In this document: positions 1-9,224 of the stretch, one piece after another
Position numbering within the stretch: position 1 is the stretch's first letter
How the letters are laid out: each line of letters starts with the position of its first letter
Source of the DNA: Pseudolysinimonas yzui
Lineage (GTDB): Bacteria > Actinomycetota > Actinomycetes > Actinomycetales > Microbacteriaceae
Assembly: GCF_014653215.1 (NCBI RefSeq)
Contig: NZ_BNAI01000001.1
Location: 891,011 to 955,010 of the forward strand
Reading direction: 5' to 3'
Length of the DNA: 64,000 nucleotides
The notes under the pieces: model-generated
Seen by the model: only the letters and a program-made list of their open reading frames with translations
Database searches by the model: none
Told to the model about the DNA's origin: nothing
Position numbers and translations under genes: made by a program

Positions 1-75
1 CGCGAGCGGGAACCCGGCAGCGACCGCCTCACGGAGTTCGTCGGCGAACGGAGTCGAAGGCGGCGTGGCAGGCAT
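1..75 (-). CDS. N-terminal fragment of an unidentified protein
   Basis: The first 25 codons of a gene that leaves the window at base 1 (ATG at 75-73; the protein begins MPATPPSTPF and continues ADELREAVAAGFPLA). The frame is open throughout and sits correctly behind a TAAGAT hexamer, which supports a real start. Too little is present to name it. In related genomes a peptidase gene is sometimes found here, but that is recollection, not evidence from this sequence. It is divergent from the DUF3043 gene with only 16 bp between the two start codons. Confidence 0.5.
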   Translation of the reverse strand, partial: MPATPPSTPFADELREAVAAGFPLA

Positions 76-79
76 CCCG

Positions 80-87
80 TAATCTTA
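80..87. promoter_or_regulatory. Overlapping divergent -10 elements for two leaderless genes
   Basis: On the plus strand TAATCT (80-85) ends 6 nt before the GTG at 92. On the minus strand TAAGAT (87-82) ends 6 nt before the ATG at 75. Both match the actinobacterial TANNNT -10, and the distance puts each transcription start on the start codon. The two hexamers share four base pairs, so the promoters should compete for the same DNA. Confidence 0.6.
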
Positions 88-91
88 AGTC

Positions 92-655
92 GTGGCCAAG
101 ACCCCCAGCACTCCCGCCTCCCCCGCGGTCGAACCCGATCCGACTCCCGCGGGCAAGGGTCGCGCGACCCCGACGCGTAAGGAGCGGGAGGCGGCGCAAC
201 GTCGTCCGCTCGTGCCGAAGGACCGCAAACTCGCGTCCCAGCAGAACCGCGCGGCGCTGGCGACCGAGCGCGAAAAGGCCCGTATCGGCATGGCGAAGGG
301 CGACGAACGCTACCTCCCGATCCGCGACAAGGGCCCGCAGAAGCGTTTCGTGCGCGACTTCGTCGATGCCCGGTTCAGCGCCGGCGAGATCCTGATGCCG
401 ACCCTCGTGCTCGTCATCCTCACTTGGTTCGTGCCGCAGATCGCGGACTATGCGTTCCTCGGCTTCTGGGCGATCTTCCTCTTCGTCGTCGCCGACTGCG
501 TCGTGCTCGGTTTCCAGGTGACCCGCAGGCTCGCGGCGAAGTACGGCAAGGACAAGGTCGAGAAGGTGCGCTGGTATGCCGCGATGCGCGCCATCCAGAT
601 GCGTTTCCTGCGCCTGCCCAAGCCTCAGGTGAAGCGCGGCGCGTACCCGTCTTAG
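92..655 (+). CDS. DUF3043 membrane protein
   Basis: A 187-residue protein with a GTG start. Residues 1-90 are charged and rich in Lys, Arg and Pro (cytoplasmic by inference), followed by two hydrophobic segments at about 101-114 and 120-141 and a basic tail. This layout matches the actinobacterial DUF3043 family, whose function is unknown. There is no ribosome binding site, and the TAATCT hexamer 6 nt upstream indicates a leaderless message. Its stop codon overlaps the convergent pyrD stop by 4 bp (652-655). Confidence 0.8.
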   Translation: MAKTPSTPASPAVEPDPTPAGKGRATPTRKEREAAQRRPLVPKDRKLASQQNRAALATEREKARIGMAKGDERYLPIRDKGPQKRFVRDFVDARFSAGEILMPTLVLVILTWFVPQIADYAFLGFWAIFLFVVADCVVLGFQVTRRLAAKYGKDKVEKVRWYAAMRAIQMRFLRLPKPQVKRGAYPS

Positions 656-1668
656 CCGGAAGCGGCCGAGCGAAGCACTGAATTGATGCCGCGGGCCCAG
701 AACGGGCCGCGGTAGAGGAACGCCGTGTAGCCCTGCACCAGGGTCGCGCCGGCCGCCAGGCGTTCGGCGACATCCTTGCCGGTGTCGACACCGCCGACCG
801 AGATCACCACGAAGTCGTCGGGCACCGCTCGGCGCACCAGGCGCAGCACCTCGATCGAGCGGGCGGCGAGCGGCGCACCGGACAGGCCGCCCTCCCCCGC
901 CGCCGCGATCTCGGCGGGGTCGGAACGCAGGCCCGCCCGGGACAGGGTCGTGTTGGTCGCGACCAGCCCGGGAAGACCGAGATCGACACAGAGCGCCGCG
1001 ATCCGCAGCACCTGCTCGTCGGTGAGGTCGGGCGCGATCTTGACGAGCACCGGCACGCCCTCGGCGGCATCCCGCACCGCCTCGAGCAGGGGGGCGAGCC
1101 GGTCGAGCTCCTGCAGGCCGCGCAGGCCCGGGGTGTTGGGTGAGCTGACGTTCACGACCAGGTAGTCGGCGAGCGGTGCGAGCAAGCGGGTCGAAGCCAG
1201 GTAGTCGTCGAGGGCGTCCTCGACCGCGACGACGCGGGACTTGCCGATGTTGACGCCGATGATCGGCCGCCCGCGGCGACGACGTTCCCGGGCCAGTCGC
1301 TCGGCCGCCGCCTCGGCGCCGGCGTTGTTGAACCCCATCCGGTTGACCACGGCACGATCGGCGACGAGCCGGAACAGCCGCGGTTTCGGGTTGCCGGGTT
1401 GCGGCACCGCCGTGATCGTGCCGACCTCGACATGACCGAAGCCGAGCACGCCGAGGCCGCGGATTCCCGACGCCTCCTTGTCGAACCCGGCGGCGAGCCC
1501 GAACGGCGACGCGAAGCGCAGCCCGAGGGCGTCGACGGCGAGCGACGGATGCGGGCGACTCAGCCCCCGGAGGAAGCCCGGCAGCAGGCGGATGACGCGG
1601 AATGCCAGGTGGTGTGCCCGCTCGGGATCCATCCGACGCAGCACGAAGCGGAACAGGAGCGCGTACAT
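652..1668 (-). CDS. pyrD: Dihydroorotate dehydrogenase (quinone), class 2
   Basis: 338 residues. It oxidises dihydroorotate to orotate with FMN and passes electrons to membrane quinone (pyrimidine synthesis). Visible landmarks are the amphipathic N-terminus typical of class 2 enzymes (MYALLFRFVLRRMDPERAH), the FMN-binding block GFDKEASG near 61-68, NRMGFNNAGA near 109-118, and NVSSPNTPGLR at 173-183, whose serine is the catalytic base in this class. Length is normal for class 2. The ATG at 1668 is preceded by TAGCCT and a 7-nt gap, so the gene is probably leaderless. It lies 47 bp downstream of nrdR on the same strand. Confidence 0.96.
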   Translation of the reverse strand: MYALLFRFVLRRMDPERAHHLAFRVIRLLPGFLRGLSRPHPSLAVDALGLRFASPFGLAAGFDKEASGIRGLGVLGFGHVEVGTITAVPQPGNPKPRLFRLVADRAVVNRMGFNNAGAEAAAERLARERRRRGRPIIGVNIGKSRVVAVEDALDDYLASTRLLAPLADYLVVNVSSPNTPGLRGLQELDRLAPLLEAVRDAAEGVPVLVKIAPDLTDEQVLRIAALCVDLGLPGLVATNTTLSRAGLRSDPAEIAAAGEGGLSGAPLAARSIEVLRLVRRAVPDDFVVISVGGVDTGKDVAERLAAGATLVQGYTAFLYRGPFWARGINSVLRSAASG

Positions 1669-1675
1669 CGAGTTC

Positions 1676-1681
1676 AGGCTA
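1676..1681 (-). promoter_or_regulatory. -10 hexamer of pyrD (leaderless)
   Basis: TAGCCT on the minus strand, 7 nt before the pyrD ATG, with no Shine-Dalgarno sequence between. Confidence 0.5.
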
Positions 1682-1697
1682 TCGGGAGGTGCGGTCG

Positions 1698-1732
1698 CGA
1701 GACGCGCGCCCTGCGCTACTCGACCACCGAGG
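1698..1732 (-). repeat. REP-like palindrome, copy A (degenerate)
   Basis: On the minus strand this reads CCTCGGTGGTCGAGTAG followed by a GC-rich centre and a diverged right arm. The left 17 bases are identical to those beside the LigD-type polymerase gene (57897-57913) and the LLM gene (52864-52880). The TAG of this arm is the nrdR stop codon, and the arm encodes the last residues of NrdR (SVVE). Confidence 0.55.
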
Positions 1733-2192
1733 TCTCTCCGGTGCTCGCGTTCTCAACACGGAGAAGGGCGATCGCGGCCTCGAAGTCGTCGAGCGAGTCG
1801 AAGCCCTGGTAGACGCTCGCGAAGCGGAGGTAGGCGACCTCGTCGAGCTCCCGCAGCGGCGGCAGGATCGAGAGACCGATGTCGTTGGCGTCGATCTGCG
1901 ACACCCCGGTCGCCCGGATCGACTCCTCGACCCGCTGCGCGAGGAGCGCGAGGTCGGCGTCGCTCACCGGACGACCCTGGCAGGCCTTGCGTACGCCGGC
2001 GACGATCTTCTCCCGGCTGAACGGCTCGACAATTCCGGAGCGCTTGATCACCGAGAGGCTCGCCGTCTCGGTCGTCGAGAACCGGCGCCCGCATTCGGGG
2101 CACTGCCGCCGCCGACGGATGGCGAGGCCGTCGTCGCTCGTGCGCGAGTCGACGACGCGGCTGTCCGGGTAACGGCAGAACGGGCAGAACAT
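1716..2192 (-). CDS. nrdR: Transcriptional repressor NrdR
   Basis: 158 residues, the usual length. NrdR represses ribonucleotide reductase operons when its ATP-cone domain is loaded with dATP/ATP. The N-terminal zinc ribbon has cysteines at 3, 6, 31 and 34, with the family sequences VVDSR and CPECGRRF; the ATP-cone domain follows from about 46 to 136. No ribonucleotide reductase gene or obvious NrdR box is in this window. The C-terminal SVVE is encoded by the arm of a dispersed palindromic repeat, so this tail is probably not ancestral. It lies 30 bp downstream of hisD but also has its own TATCCT hexamer. Confidence 0.96.
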   Translation of the reverse strand: MFCPFCRYPDSRVVDSRTSDDGLAIRRRRQCPECGRRFSTTETASLSVIKRSGIVEPFSREKIVAGVRKACQGRPVSDADLALLAQRVEESIRATGVSQIDANDIGLSILPPLRELDEVAYLRFASVYQGFDSLDDFEAAIALLRVENASTGETSVVE

Positions 2193-2201
2193 GGTGGCAC
2201 C

Positions 2202-2207
2202 AGGATA
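2202..2207 (-). promoter_or_regulatory. -10 hexamer of nrdR
   Basis: TATCCT, 9 nt before the nrdR ATG, would give a leader of only 2-3 nt. It lies between the hisD stop and the nrdR start. Confidence 0.4.
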
Positions 2208-2222
2208 GGCGCCGCCGCGCGA

Positions 2223-3530
2223 TTAGTCAGGGAAGCGGGCATCCACCGCGTCGCCGTGAGCGGGCAGTTGCTCGGCGTCGCTCATCGCGCGGATGTGGTG
2301 CGCGACCCCCCGAAGCGCCTCGGCGTCATAGCTCACCACCTGCTGAGGGCGCAGGAAGGTGACGGCCGAGATGCCGGATGCGAAGCGCGCCGTTCCCCCC
2401 GTGGGCAGGATGTGATTCGACCCGGCGAGGTAGTCGCCGAGGCTCACCGGCGAGAAGGCGCCCACGAAGATGGCGCCCGCGTGCGAGATGCGGTCGAGCA
2501 CGGCGCCCGGGTCGGCCGTCTGGATCTCGAGGTGCTCCGGCGCGTAGGCGTCGCTCACCCGTGCCGCGGTCTCGAGGTCGTCGACGAGCACGATCGCCGA
2601 CTGCGGGCCGGCGAGGGCGATGAGCACCCGGTCCCGCGCCGCCGTGGTCGCGACCTGACGCTCGAGCTCGGCGCGCACGGCGTCCGCCAGCTGCGGCGCA
2701 TCCGTCACCAGAACGGCTGCGGCCGACTCGTCGTGCTCGGCCTGGCTGATCAGGTCGGCGGCGACGACGCGGGCGTCCGCAGCGCCATCCGCGATCACCA
2801 GCACCTCACTGGGACCGGCCTCGGCATCGATGCCGACGTCGCCCTGCACGACTCGTTTCGCGGCGGCGACGTAGACGTTGCCCGGACCGGCGACGACATC
2901 GACCGGGTCGAGTGCGAGCGAGGGGACGCCGTAGGCGAGCGCGCCGATGGCCCCGGCACCGCCCATCGCGTAGACCTCGTCGACGCCGAGCACGCCCGCC
3001 GCACCGAGGATCAGCGGGTGGATGCCGTGGTCGAAGTCCTTCTGCGGCGGCGAGGCGAGGGCGATCGACCCGACCCCCGCGACCTGCGCGGGCACGACGT
3101 TCATGACGACGCTGGACGGGTACACCGCCTTGCCGCCGGGGATGTAGAGCCCGACCCGGTCCACGGGCTGCCAGCGCTGCGTGATCTGCGCCCCGGGGGC
3201 GACGGTGGTGACCGCCGGGCTCGGCACCTGCGCCCGGCTGGCCGCCCGCTCGCGGCCGACGACCTCGTCGAGGGCCGCCCGGATCGGCGTGGGCAGTCGG
3301 GCGACGGCGGCGGTGATCGCGGCCGGGTCGACCCGGATGGTCTCGGCCCGCCCGCCGTCGAATCGGTCGGCCTGCTCGTCGAGCGCGATCGTGCCGCGTT
3401 CGCGAACGTCGCGGACGAGCTCGGCGGCCACCGGGATGGCGGCCGACACGTCGACCTCGGCACGATGCACGAGTGCCCGGAGCTCCCCGGGGGTGGGACG
3501 CCGGCCGCGGAGATCGATCGTCTGGATCAT
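2223..3530 (-). CDS. hisD: Histidinol dehydrogenase
   Basis: 435 residues, full length. It catalyses the last two steps of histidine synthesis, the NAD-dependent oxidation of histidinol to histidine. Landmarks are YIPGGKAVYPSSVVMNVVPA at about 129-148, AGPGNVYVAAAKR near 214-226, the Zn/catalytic segment SQAEHDES at 262-269, and SNHILPTGG near 372. No other his gene is in the window, so hisD is detached from any his operon here. A TAGCAT hexamer lies 9 nt upstream of the ATG. Confidence 0.97.
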   Translation of the reverse strand: MIQTIDLRGRRPTPGELRALVHRAEVDVSAAIPVAAELVRDVRERGTIALDEQADRFDGGRAETIRVDPAAITAAVARLPTPIRAALDEVVGRERAASRAQVPSPAVTTVAPGAQITQRWQPVDRVGLYIPGGKAVYPSSVVMNVVPAQVAGVGSIALASPPQKDFDHGIHPLILGAAGVLGVDEVYAMGGAGAIGALAYGVPSLALDPVDVVAGPGNVYVAAAKRVVQGDVGIDAEAGPSEVLVIADGAADARVVAADLISQAEHDESAAAVLVTDAPQLADAVRAELERQVATTAARDRVLIALAGPQSAIVLVDDLETAARVSDAYAPEHLEIQTADPGAVLDRISHAGAIFVGAFSPVSLGDYLAGSNHILPTGGTARFASGISAVTFLRPQQVVSYDAEALRGVAHHIRAMSDAEQLPAHGDAVDARFPD

Positions 3531-3539
3531 GGCCCGTCC

Positions 3540-3545
3540 ATGCTA
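3540..3545 (-). promoter_or_regulatory. -10 hexamer of hisD
   Basis: TAGCAT on the minus strand, 9 nt before the hisD ATG, with no ribosome binding site in the short leader. Confidence 0.4.
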
Positions 3546-3614
3546 CGGGCGCACGAAAGCCTCGAATGCCAGCGCGGTGGAATGCCGACCCCGCGGACAG
3601 GGTTGACTGGTGGC

Positions 3615-4118
3615 GTGGAACCGCACATCGTCGATGACCTCTCCGCGTTCAAGCTCGCGTTCCGGCGGCACGCCGCGGGGGTCGCCGTGGTGACCGCTCG
3701 CACCCCCGACGGCACGCCCGTCGGGTTCACGGCGACGTCGCTCGCCTCCCTCGCCGCCGTGCCGCCGCTCGCGACCTTCAACATGGCGCGCGTCTCGACC
3801 GCCTGGCCGGCCGTCGAGGGCACGACGCATGTCATCATCCATCTGCTCGGCGCCCGCAACCGTGCGCTCGCCGATCGGCTCTCCGGGCCGCACGACGAGC
3901 GGTTCGCCGGCGACCACTGGGCTCCGGGGCCGCTCGGTCTGCCGTTGCTGAAAGACGTTCCCGCCTGGATGCTCGGTCGGATCGTCGAGCGGGTGCCGGT
4001 CGCCGACAACGCCGTCGTCGTCGTGCAGATCGAAGACGGCGGACTCGGGGTGGATGACGACGCGCTGCTGTACCACGAGCGCACCTACATGACTCCCGGG
4101 CCACCCCTCACCCCGTAG
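3615..4118 (+). CDS. Flavin reductase-like, FMN-binding split-barrel protein
   Basis: 167 residues from the GTG at 3615 (VEPHIVDDLSAFKLAFRRHAAG). The pattern HAAGVAVVTARTPDGTPVGFTATSLASLAAVPPLATFNM at about 20-58 is characteristic of the flavin reductase / DIM6-NTAB family, which binds FMN and often supplies reduced flavin to a partner monooxygenase. No dedicated oxygenase partner is adjacent, so the partner is unknown. The frame is open further upstream, but the family homology begins here; a weak TTGACT hexamer lies 6 nt before this GTG. Confidence 0.85.
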   Translation: MEPHIVDDLSAFKLAFRRHAAGVAVVTARTPDGTPVGFTATSLASLAAVPPLATFNMARVSTAWPAVEGTTHVIIHLLGARNRALADRLSGPHDERFAGDHWAPGPLGLPLLKDVPAWMLGRIVERVPVADNAVVVVQIEDGGLGVDDDALLYHERTYMTPGPPLTP

Positions 4119-4140
4119 CGACGCTCAGGCGATCCGACGC

Positions 4141-7100
4141 TCAGGCGATGCAGTTCGGCCCGAGCAGCGACTTCAGTTCGCCGTAGAGGTCGGCGGTCAC
4201 GGTGACCGGGAACGGCACCTCGAACATCCGGGCGCTCTCGCCGCGCACGAGCCGCAACCGCACCTCGTTGTCGCCGCGATGCCGGATGAGCACGTCGTTG
4301 AGGGCGGAGACGACGTCGGTCGTCGCACGGTGCTCGGGCACCGAGATGACGAGCGGCCCCGCACCGAGCGACGCACCCGTATCGGGCACGAAGAGGCTGA
4401 CCGCGTGCAGGTTGAGCCCGTCGTCGCGGGTGGCGACCCGGCCCTTGATCACGACGATGGAGTCGTTCTGCAGCGCGGGCGCGAACTCCTGGTAGGTCTT
4501 GCCCATGAACAGCACGGTGACTTCGCCGCCGAAGTCCTCGACCGTCACCATCCCGTACTGGTTGCCGGAGTTGCGGGCGGTGCGGTGCTGCACGGTCGTC
4601 AGCAGCCCGGCGACCGTGACCTGCTCGCCGTCGTTCGCGGCATCCCCGCCGATGAGCTCGCCGATCGAGATCGTCGCGTGTTTCGCGAGCGTCTGCTCCA
4701 GGCCGGCCAACGGGTGGTCGCTGACGTAGAGGCCCAGCATCTCGCGCTCGAAGGCGAGCTTGTCGCGCTTGCTCCACTCCGGCCGCTCCGGCACCGACTC
4801 GGTGGCGTGCTCCGGCTCGTCCCACAGCGAGTCGAAGTCGAAGCCGACCTGGCCGTTCGCCTCGTTGCGCTTGTCGCTCACGGCCCGCTCGACGGCACCC
4901 TCGTGGATCTCGATGAGCGAACGCCGGGTGTTGCCGAGCGAGTCGAAGGCGCCGGCTTTCACGAGCGATTCGACGGTGCGCTTGTTGGCGACGGGGATCG
5001 GCACCTTGCGCAGGAAGTCGTGGAACGCGACGAAGCGCCCCTCCTTCTCGCGGGCGGCCCGGATGTGCTCGACGACGCCGTAGCCGACGTTGCGCACGGC
5101 CCCGAGGCCGAAGCGGATGTCGCCGACGCCCGTCTCGCTGGGCACGGCGGTGAAGTCGCCTGCCGACTCGTTGACGTCGGGCGGCAGCACCCGGATGCCC
5201 ATGCGCCGGCACTCGTTGAGGTAAAGGCCGAGCTTGTCTTTCGCGTCGCCGACGCTGGTCAGCAGCGCCGCCATGTACTCGGCCGGATGATTCGCCTTGA
5301 GATAGGCCGTCCAATAGGCCAGCACGCCGTAGCCGGCCGAATGCGCCTTGTTGAAGGCGTAGTCGGCGAACGGCATCAGGGTGTCCCACAGGACCTGCAC
5401 GGCCTGCTTCGAGTACCCGTTGCCGGTCATCCCGGATTCGAATTCGGCGAAGAGCTTGTCGAGCTCCGACTTCTTCTTCTTGCCCATCGCCCGCCGCAGC
5501 ACGTCGGCTTGACCGAGGCTGAAGCCGGCGACCTTCTGGGCGACCGCCATCACCTGTTCCTGGTAGACGATCAGGCCGAATGTGGTGTCGAGGATCTCGC
5601 GCAACGGCTCGGCGAGTTCGGGATGGATCGGCTCGGAACGCTGCAACCCGTTCTTGCGGAGCGCGTAGTTGGTGTGGGAGTTCATGCCCATCGGGCCGGG
5701 CCGGTAGAGCGCGATGACGGCCGAGATGTCTTCGAAGTTGGTGGGTTTCAACTGCTTGAGCAGCGCCCGCATCGGCGCACCGTCGAGCTGGAACACCCCG
5801 AGCGTGTCGCCGCGCGAGAGCAGCTCGTAGGTCGCCGGGTCGGCGTCGAGGTCGAGGTCCTCGATGGCGAGCGGCCGCCCGGTGTTCTTCTCGATCGCAT
5901 TGAGGGCGTCTTGGATGACGGTCAGGTTGCGGAGGCCGAGGAAGTCCATCTTCAGCAGGCCGAGGTCTTCCAACGGCGGCTGATCGAACTGCGTGATGAT
6001 CGCGCCGTCGTCCTGCCGTTTCATGAGCGGCACGACGTCGATGAGCGGTTCGGCCGACATGATGACGCCCGCGGCGTGGACGCCCCACTGCCGCTTCAGG
6101 TTCTCGATGCCCCGCGCCGTCTCGAAGACCTGGGCCGCCTCGGCGTCCGTCTCGAGCAGCGCCCGGATGTCGGCCGCCTCCTTGTAGCGCTCGGATGTCG
6201 GAGTGACGACATCGGTCAGCGTCATCTCCTTGCCGAGCACCGGCGGGGGGAACGCCTTCGTGAGCTTCTCGCCGACGCTGAACGGCATCCCGAGCACGCG
6301 CGCCGAGTCCTTCATCGCCTGCTTTGCCTTGATCGTGCCGTAGGTGACGATCTGCGCGACCCGGTCGTCGCCGTACTTCTCGGTGACATACCGGATGACT
6401 TCCGACCGGCGGCGGTCGTCGAAGTCGACGTCGACGTCGGGCAACGAGACGCGGTCGGGGTTGAGGAATCGCTCGAAGATCAGCCCGTAGCGCTGCGGGT
6501 CGAGCTCGGTGATGCCCATGGCGTACGAGACGAGCGATCCGGCCGCCGAGCCGCGCCCCGGGCCCACCCGGATTCCCTGTGCCTTCGCCCACGCGATGAA
6601 GTCGGCGACCACGAGGAAGTAGCCGGGAAAGCCCATCTGCTTGATGACGTCGACCTCGTAGTCGGCCTGACGCCGATGCACGTCGCTCACGCCGCCGGGG
6701 AAGCGCACGAGCAGCCCGCGCTCGACCTCCTTCTCGAACCACGACGCCTCGGTCTCGCCCTCGGGCACCGGGAATCGCGGCATGAGGTCGCGCTTGGCGA
6801 ATTCGACGTGGGTGCGCTCGGCGATCAGCAGGGTGTTGTCGCACGCCTCCGGGTAATCGCGGAACAGCTGCCGCATCTCGGCGGCGGACTTCAGGTAGTA
6901 GTCCTGCCCGTCGAACTTGAAGCGGTTCGGGTCGTCCATCGTCGAGCCCGACTGGATGCACAGCAGGATCTCCTGCGCGTGCGCGTCGGCCGCGTGCGTG
7001 TAGTGCAGGTCGTTGGTCGCGACGAGCGGCAGGTTCAGCTCTTTCGCGAGCCGGATGAGGTCGGACTGCACCCGGCGCTCGATCTGCAGGCCGTGGTCCA

Positions 7101-7665
7101 TGATCTCGACGAAGTAGTTGTCTTTGCCGAAGATGTCGCGGAACTCCGCCGCGGCCGCGACCGCTTCGTCCCACTGCCCGAGCCGCAGCCGGGTCTGCAC
7201 CTCGCCGCCGGGGCACCCGGTCGTGGCGATGATGCCCTTTCCGTAGGTGCTCAACAGGTCGCGGTCCATGCGCGGCTGGAAGTAGTAGCCCTCGATCGAG
7301 GCGAGCGACGACATCCGGAAGAGGTTGTGCATGCCTTCCGTGGTCTCGGCGAGCAGCGTGATGTGCGTGTACGCGCCCGAGCCGGAGACGTCGTCCTGCC
7401 CGCCGTCGCCCCAGCGCACCCGGGTCTTGTCGGTGCGGTGCGTGCCGGGCGTGAGGTACGCCTCGGTGCCGATGATCGGCTTGACCCCGAGCGCGGTCGC
7501 CTGCTTGTAGAAGTCGTAGGCGCCGAAGTTGTTGCCGTGGTCGGTGATTGCGATCGCCGGCATGCCCTGCTCGGCGACGGCCGTCATGAGTTCGCCGACG
7601 CGGGCCGCACCGTCGAGCATCGAATACTCGCTGTGCACGTGCAGATGCACGAAGGAATCGGTCAC
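4141..7665 (-). CDS. dnaE: DNA polymerase III alpha subunit (DnaE type)
   Basis: 1174 residues with a GTG start, the replicative polymerase subunit. The N-terminal PHP domain begins HLHVHSEYSMLDGAA (8-22) with TDHG at 41-44. The palm carries RVGPGRGSAAGSLVSYAMGI at about 366-385 and the catalytic PDVDVDFDD at 409-417; a later KMDFLGLR supplies the third aspartate. An OB-fold (VTVAGLLTTVQHRT) lies near the C-terminus. A short leader carries CGGAG before the GTG, and a TATCCT -10 lies at 7693-7688. It follows rluD at 36 bp on the same strand. Confidence 0.97.
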   Translation of the reverse strand: MTDSFVHLHVHSEYSMLDGAARVGELMTAVAEQGMPAIAITDHGNNFGAYDFYKQATALGVKPIIGTEAYLTPGTHRTDKTRVRWGDGGQDDVSGSGAYTHITLLAETTEGMHNLFRMSSLASIEGYYFQPRMDRDLLSTYGKGIIATTGCPGGEVQTRLRLGQWDEAVAAAAEFRDIFGKDNYFVEIMDHGLQIERRVQSDLIRLAKELNLPLVATNDLHYTHAADAHAQEILLCIQSGSTMDDPNRFKFDGQDYYLKSAAEMRQLFRDYPEACDNTLLIAERTHVEFAKRDLMPRFPVPEGETEASWFEKEVERGLLVRFPGGVSDVHRRQADYEVDVIKQMGFPGYFLVVADFIAWAKAQGIRVGPGRGSAAGSLVSYAMGITELDPQRYGLIFERFLNPDRVSLPDVDVDFDDRRRSEVIRYVTEKYGDDRVAQIVTYGTIKAKQAMKDSARVLGMPFSVGEKLTKAFPPPVLGKEMTLTDVVTPTSERYKEAADIRALLETDAEAAQVFETARGIENLKRQWGVHAAGVIMSAEPLIDVVPLMKRQDDGAIITQFDQPPLEDLGLLKMDFLGLRNLTVIQDALNAIEKNTGRPLAIEDLDLDADPATYELLSRGDTLGVFQLDGAPMRALLKQLKPTNFEDISAVIALYRPGPMGMNSHTNYALRKNGLQRSEPIHPELAEPLREILDTTFGLIVYQEQVMAVAQKVAGFSLGQADVLRRAMGKKKKSELDKLFAEFESGMTGNGYSKQAVQVLWDTLMPFADYAFNKAHSAGYGVLAYWTAYLKANHPAEYMAALLTSVGDAKDKLGLYLNECRRMGIRVLPPDVNESAGDFTAVPSETGVGDIRFGLGAVRNVGYGVVEHIRAAREKEGRFVAFHDFLRKVPIPVANKRTVESLVKAGAFDSLGNTRRSLIEIHEGAVERAVSDKRNEANGQVGFDFDSLWDEPEHATESVPERPEWSKRDKLAFEREMLGLYVSDHPLAGLEQTLAKHATISIGELIGGDAANDGEQVTVAGLLTTVQHRTARNSGNQYGMVTVEDFGGEVTVLFMGKTYQEFAPALQNDSIVVIKGRVATRDDGLNLHAVSLFVPDTGASLGAGPLVISVPEHRATTDVVSALNDVLIRHRGDNEVRLRLVRGESARMFEVPFPVTVTADLYGELKSLLGPNCIA

Positions 7666-7687
7666 TCTGGCTCCGGGGTCGAATCCC

Positions 7688-7693
7688 AGGATA
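7688..7693 (-). promoter_or_regulatory. -10 hexamer of dnaE
   Basis: TATCCT in the rluD-dnaE gap, 22 nt before the GTG. It would give a leader of about 15 nt containing the CGGAG ribosome binding site, so dnaE need not depend on the dcw transcript. Confidence 0.4.
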
Positions 7694-7701
7694 GGTCGCG
7701 G

Positions 7702-8625
7702 CTAGTCGGCGCGCAGAACATCGAGAGCGTGTTGCAGGTCGTCGGGGTACGGCGACTCGAACAACACGTACTCCCCGGTCGCGGGATGCCGGAATCCGAG
7801 CTTGTGCGCGTGCAGCCACTGCCGGGTGAGTCCGAGTCGTTCGGTCAGACCCTTGTCGGCGCCGTACAGGGTGTCGCCCACGCACGGATGCCGTTGGGCG
7901 GCGAGATGCACGCGGATCTGATGCGTGCGGCCCGTCTCGAGGGTGACCTCGAGCAGGCTTGCGGCGCGCATCGCCTCGATCGTCTCGTAGTGGGTCACCG
8001 CGTGCTTGCCCTCGGCGCGGATCGCGAACTTCCAGTCGTTGCTGGTGTGGCGCCCGATCGGGGCGTCGATCGTGCCGGCGAGCGGATCGGGGTGACCCTG
8101 CACGACCGCGTGGTAGATCTTGTCGACCTCCCGGTCATGGAACAGCCGCTTCAGCTCGGTGTACGCCGATTCCGACTTCGCCACCACCATGAGCCCGCTC
8201 GTGCCGACGTCGAGCCGGTGCACGATGCCGGCGCGTTCGGCTGCTCCCGACGTCGAGATGCGGTAGCCGGCGGCGGCCAGGGCGCCGAGCACCGTCGGGC
8301 CGCTCCACCCGGGCGCGGGATGCGCGACGATGCCGACCGGCTTGTCGATCACCACGAGGTCGTCGTCGTCGTGGACGATCCGGAACCCGGGAACGAGCTG
8401 CGGGATGACGCGCGGCGCCTCCTTCGGCGCCCACTCCACCTCGAGCCACCCGTCGGCCCGCAACCGATCCGACTTGCCGAGCAGGATCCCGTCGAGCCGA
8501 ACTCCCCCGGCCTCCAGCACCTCCGCCGCGAAGCTGCGTGAGAATCCGAGCAGCTTGGCGATGCCCGCATCGGCGCGTTCGCCGCCCAGACCCTCGGGGA
8601 CCGGCAGACTGCGTTGCTCGGTCAC
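7702..8625 (-). CDS. rluD: RluA-family 23S rRNA pseudouridine synthase
   Basis: 307 residues. An N-terminal S4 RNA-binding domain (about 17-60) is followed by the RluA catalytic domain with [15 protein letters not shown] at 136-150, whose Asp139 is the catalytic residue; [12 protein letters not shown] and GDTLYG are also present. The family isomerises uridines in 23S rRNA. The start chosen is the GTG at 8625, which overlaps the lspA TGA as GTGA. The lspA-rluD pairing is common in actinobacteria. The exact target site cannot be read from sequence. Confidence 0.93.
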   Translation of the reverse strand: MTEQRSLPVPEGLGGERADAGIAKLLGFSRSFAAEVLEAGGVRLDGILLGKSDRLRADGWLEVEWAPKEAPRVIPQLVPGFRIVHDDDDLVVIDKPVGIVAHPAPGWSGPTVLGALAAAGYRISTSGAAERAGIVHRLDVGTSGLMVVAKSESAYTELKRLFHDREVDKIYHAVVQGHPDPLAGTIDAPIGRHTSNDWKFAIRAEGKHAVTHYETIEAMRAASLLEVTLETGRTHQIRVHLAAQRHPCVGDTLYGADKGLTERLGLTRQWLHAHKLGFRHPATGEYVLFESPYPDDLQHALDVLRAD

Positions 8626-9224
8626 GGGGTCGAGGGTGCGTCGGCGGACGCCTTCTCGGGGTCGTCGGTGCCCCCGGCGTCGTCGGTACGGCGCACGCCG
8701 TCGAGACCGACGTTGCGGAGTGAGAGCAACAGGAACAGCCCCATCGCCGAGACGATGGCGATGTCGGCGACGTTGAAGATCGCCGGGAACCCCCACACCT
8801 GGATGAAGTCGATGACGTGACCGACCCCGAACCCCGGCGGGCGGGTCAGGCGATCGGTCACATTGCCGAAAGCCCCCGCCAGCACGAGCCCGAACATGGT
8901 CGCCCAGCGCAGCGATCTGATGCGGGGCGCGAAGCCGATGATGAAGACGATGGCTCCGATCGCGACGATCGAGAGCACCCAGGTGAACCCGGTCGCGAAC
9001 GAGAACGCGGCGCCCGGGTTCGTGACGTAGTGAAGCTGCAGGATCTCGCCGAGGACCGGCACCGTCTCGTTGACCGCGAGGTTGGTCGTGACGAGATACT
9101 TCGTACCCTGATCGAGGCCGTAGGCGACGACGGCGATGGCGGCGAGCAACCCGAGCGCGCGGGGACTCACCTGCCGCTGGCGCGGTGCGGCGTCCGGCGC
9201 GGGCGGGTCAGTTGCCCGGGCCAA
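8622..9224 (-). CDS. lspA: Lipoprotein signal peptidase (signal peptidase II)
   Basis: 200 residues if it starts at the TTG at 9224; 182 if it starts at the in-frame GTG at 9170. It cleaves the signal peptide of diacylated prolipoproteins in the membrane. Four hydrophobic segments are visible, with the catalytic aspartates in GNVTDRL (Asp124) and FNVADIAI (Asp154). A hydrophilic tail of about 30 residues follows the last segment. The TTG would overlap wag31 by 17 bp and neither candidate has a clear ribosome binding site, so the N-terminus is uncertain. Confidence 0.92.
   Translation of the reverse strand: MARATDPPAPDAAPRQRQVSPRALGLLAAIAVVAYGLDQGTKYLVTTNLAVNETVPVLGEILQLHYVTNPGAAFSFATGFTWVLSIVAIGAIVFIIGFAPRIRSLRWATMFGLVLAGAFGNVTDRLTRPPGFGVGHVIDFIQVWGFPAIFNVADIAIVSAMGLFLLLSLRNVGLDGVRRTDDAGGTDDPEKASADAPSTP

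Noticed and set aside
4279..8541. A plus-strand open frame of 1420 codons opposite dnaE and rluD
   Set aside because: It has no family motifs, is rich in Arg/Gly/Asp/Val, and mirrors the codon positions of the real genes on the other strand; a normal artefact in DNA of this composition. The same applies to the long frames opposite pyc, the acyl-CoA ligase and hisD.
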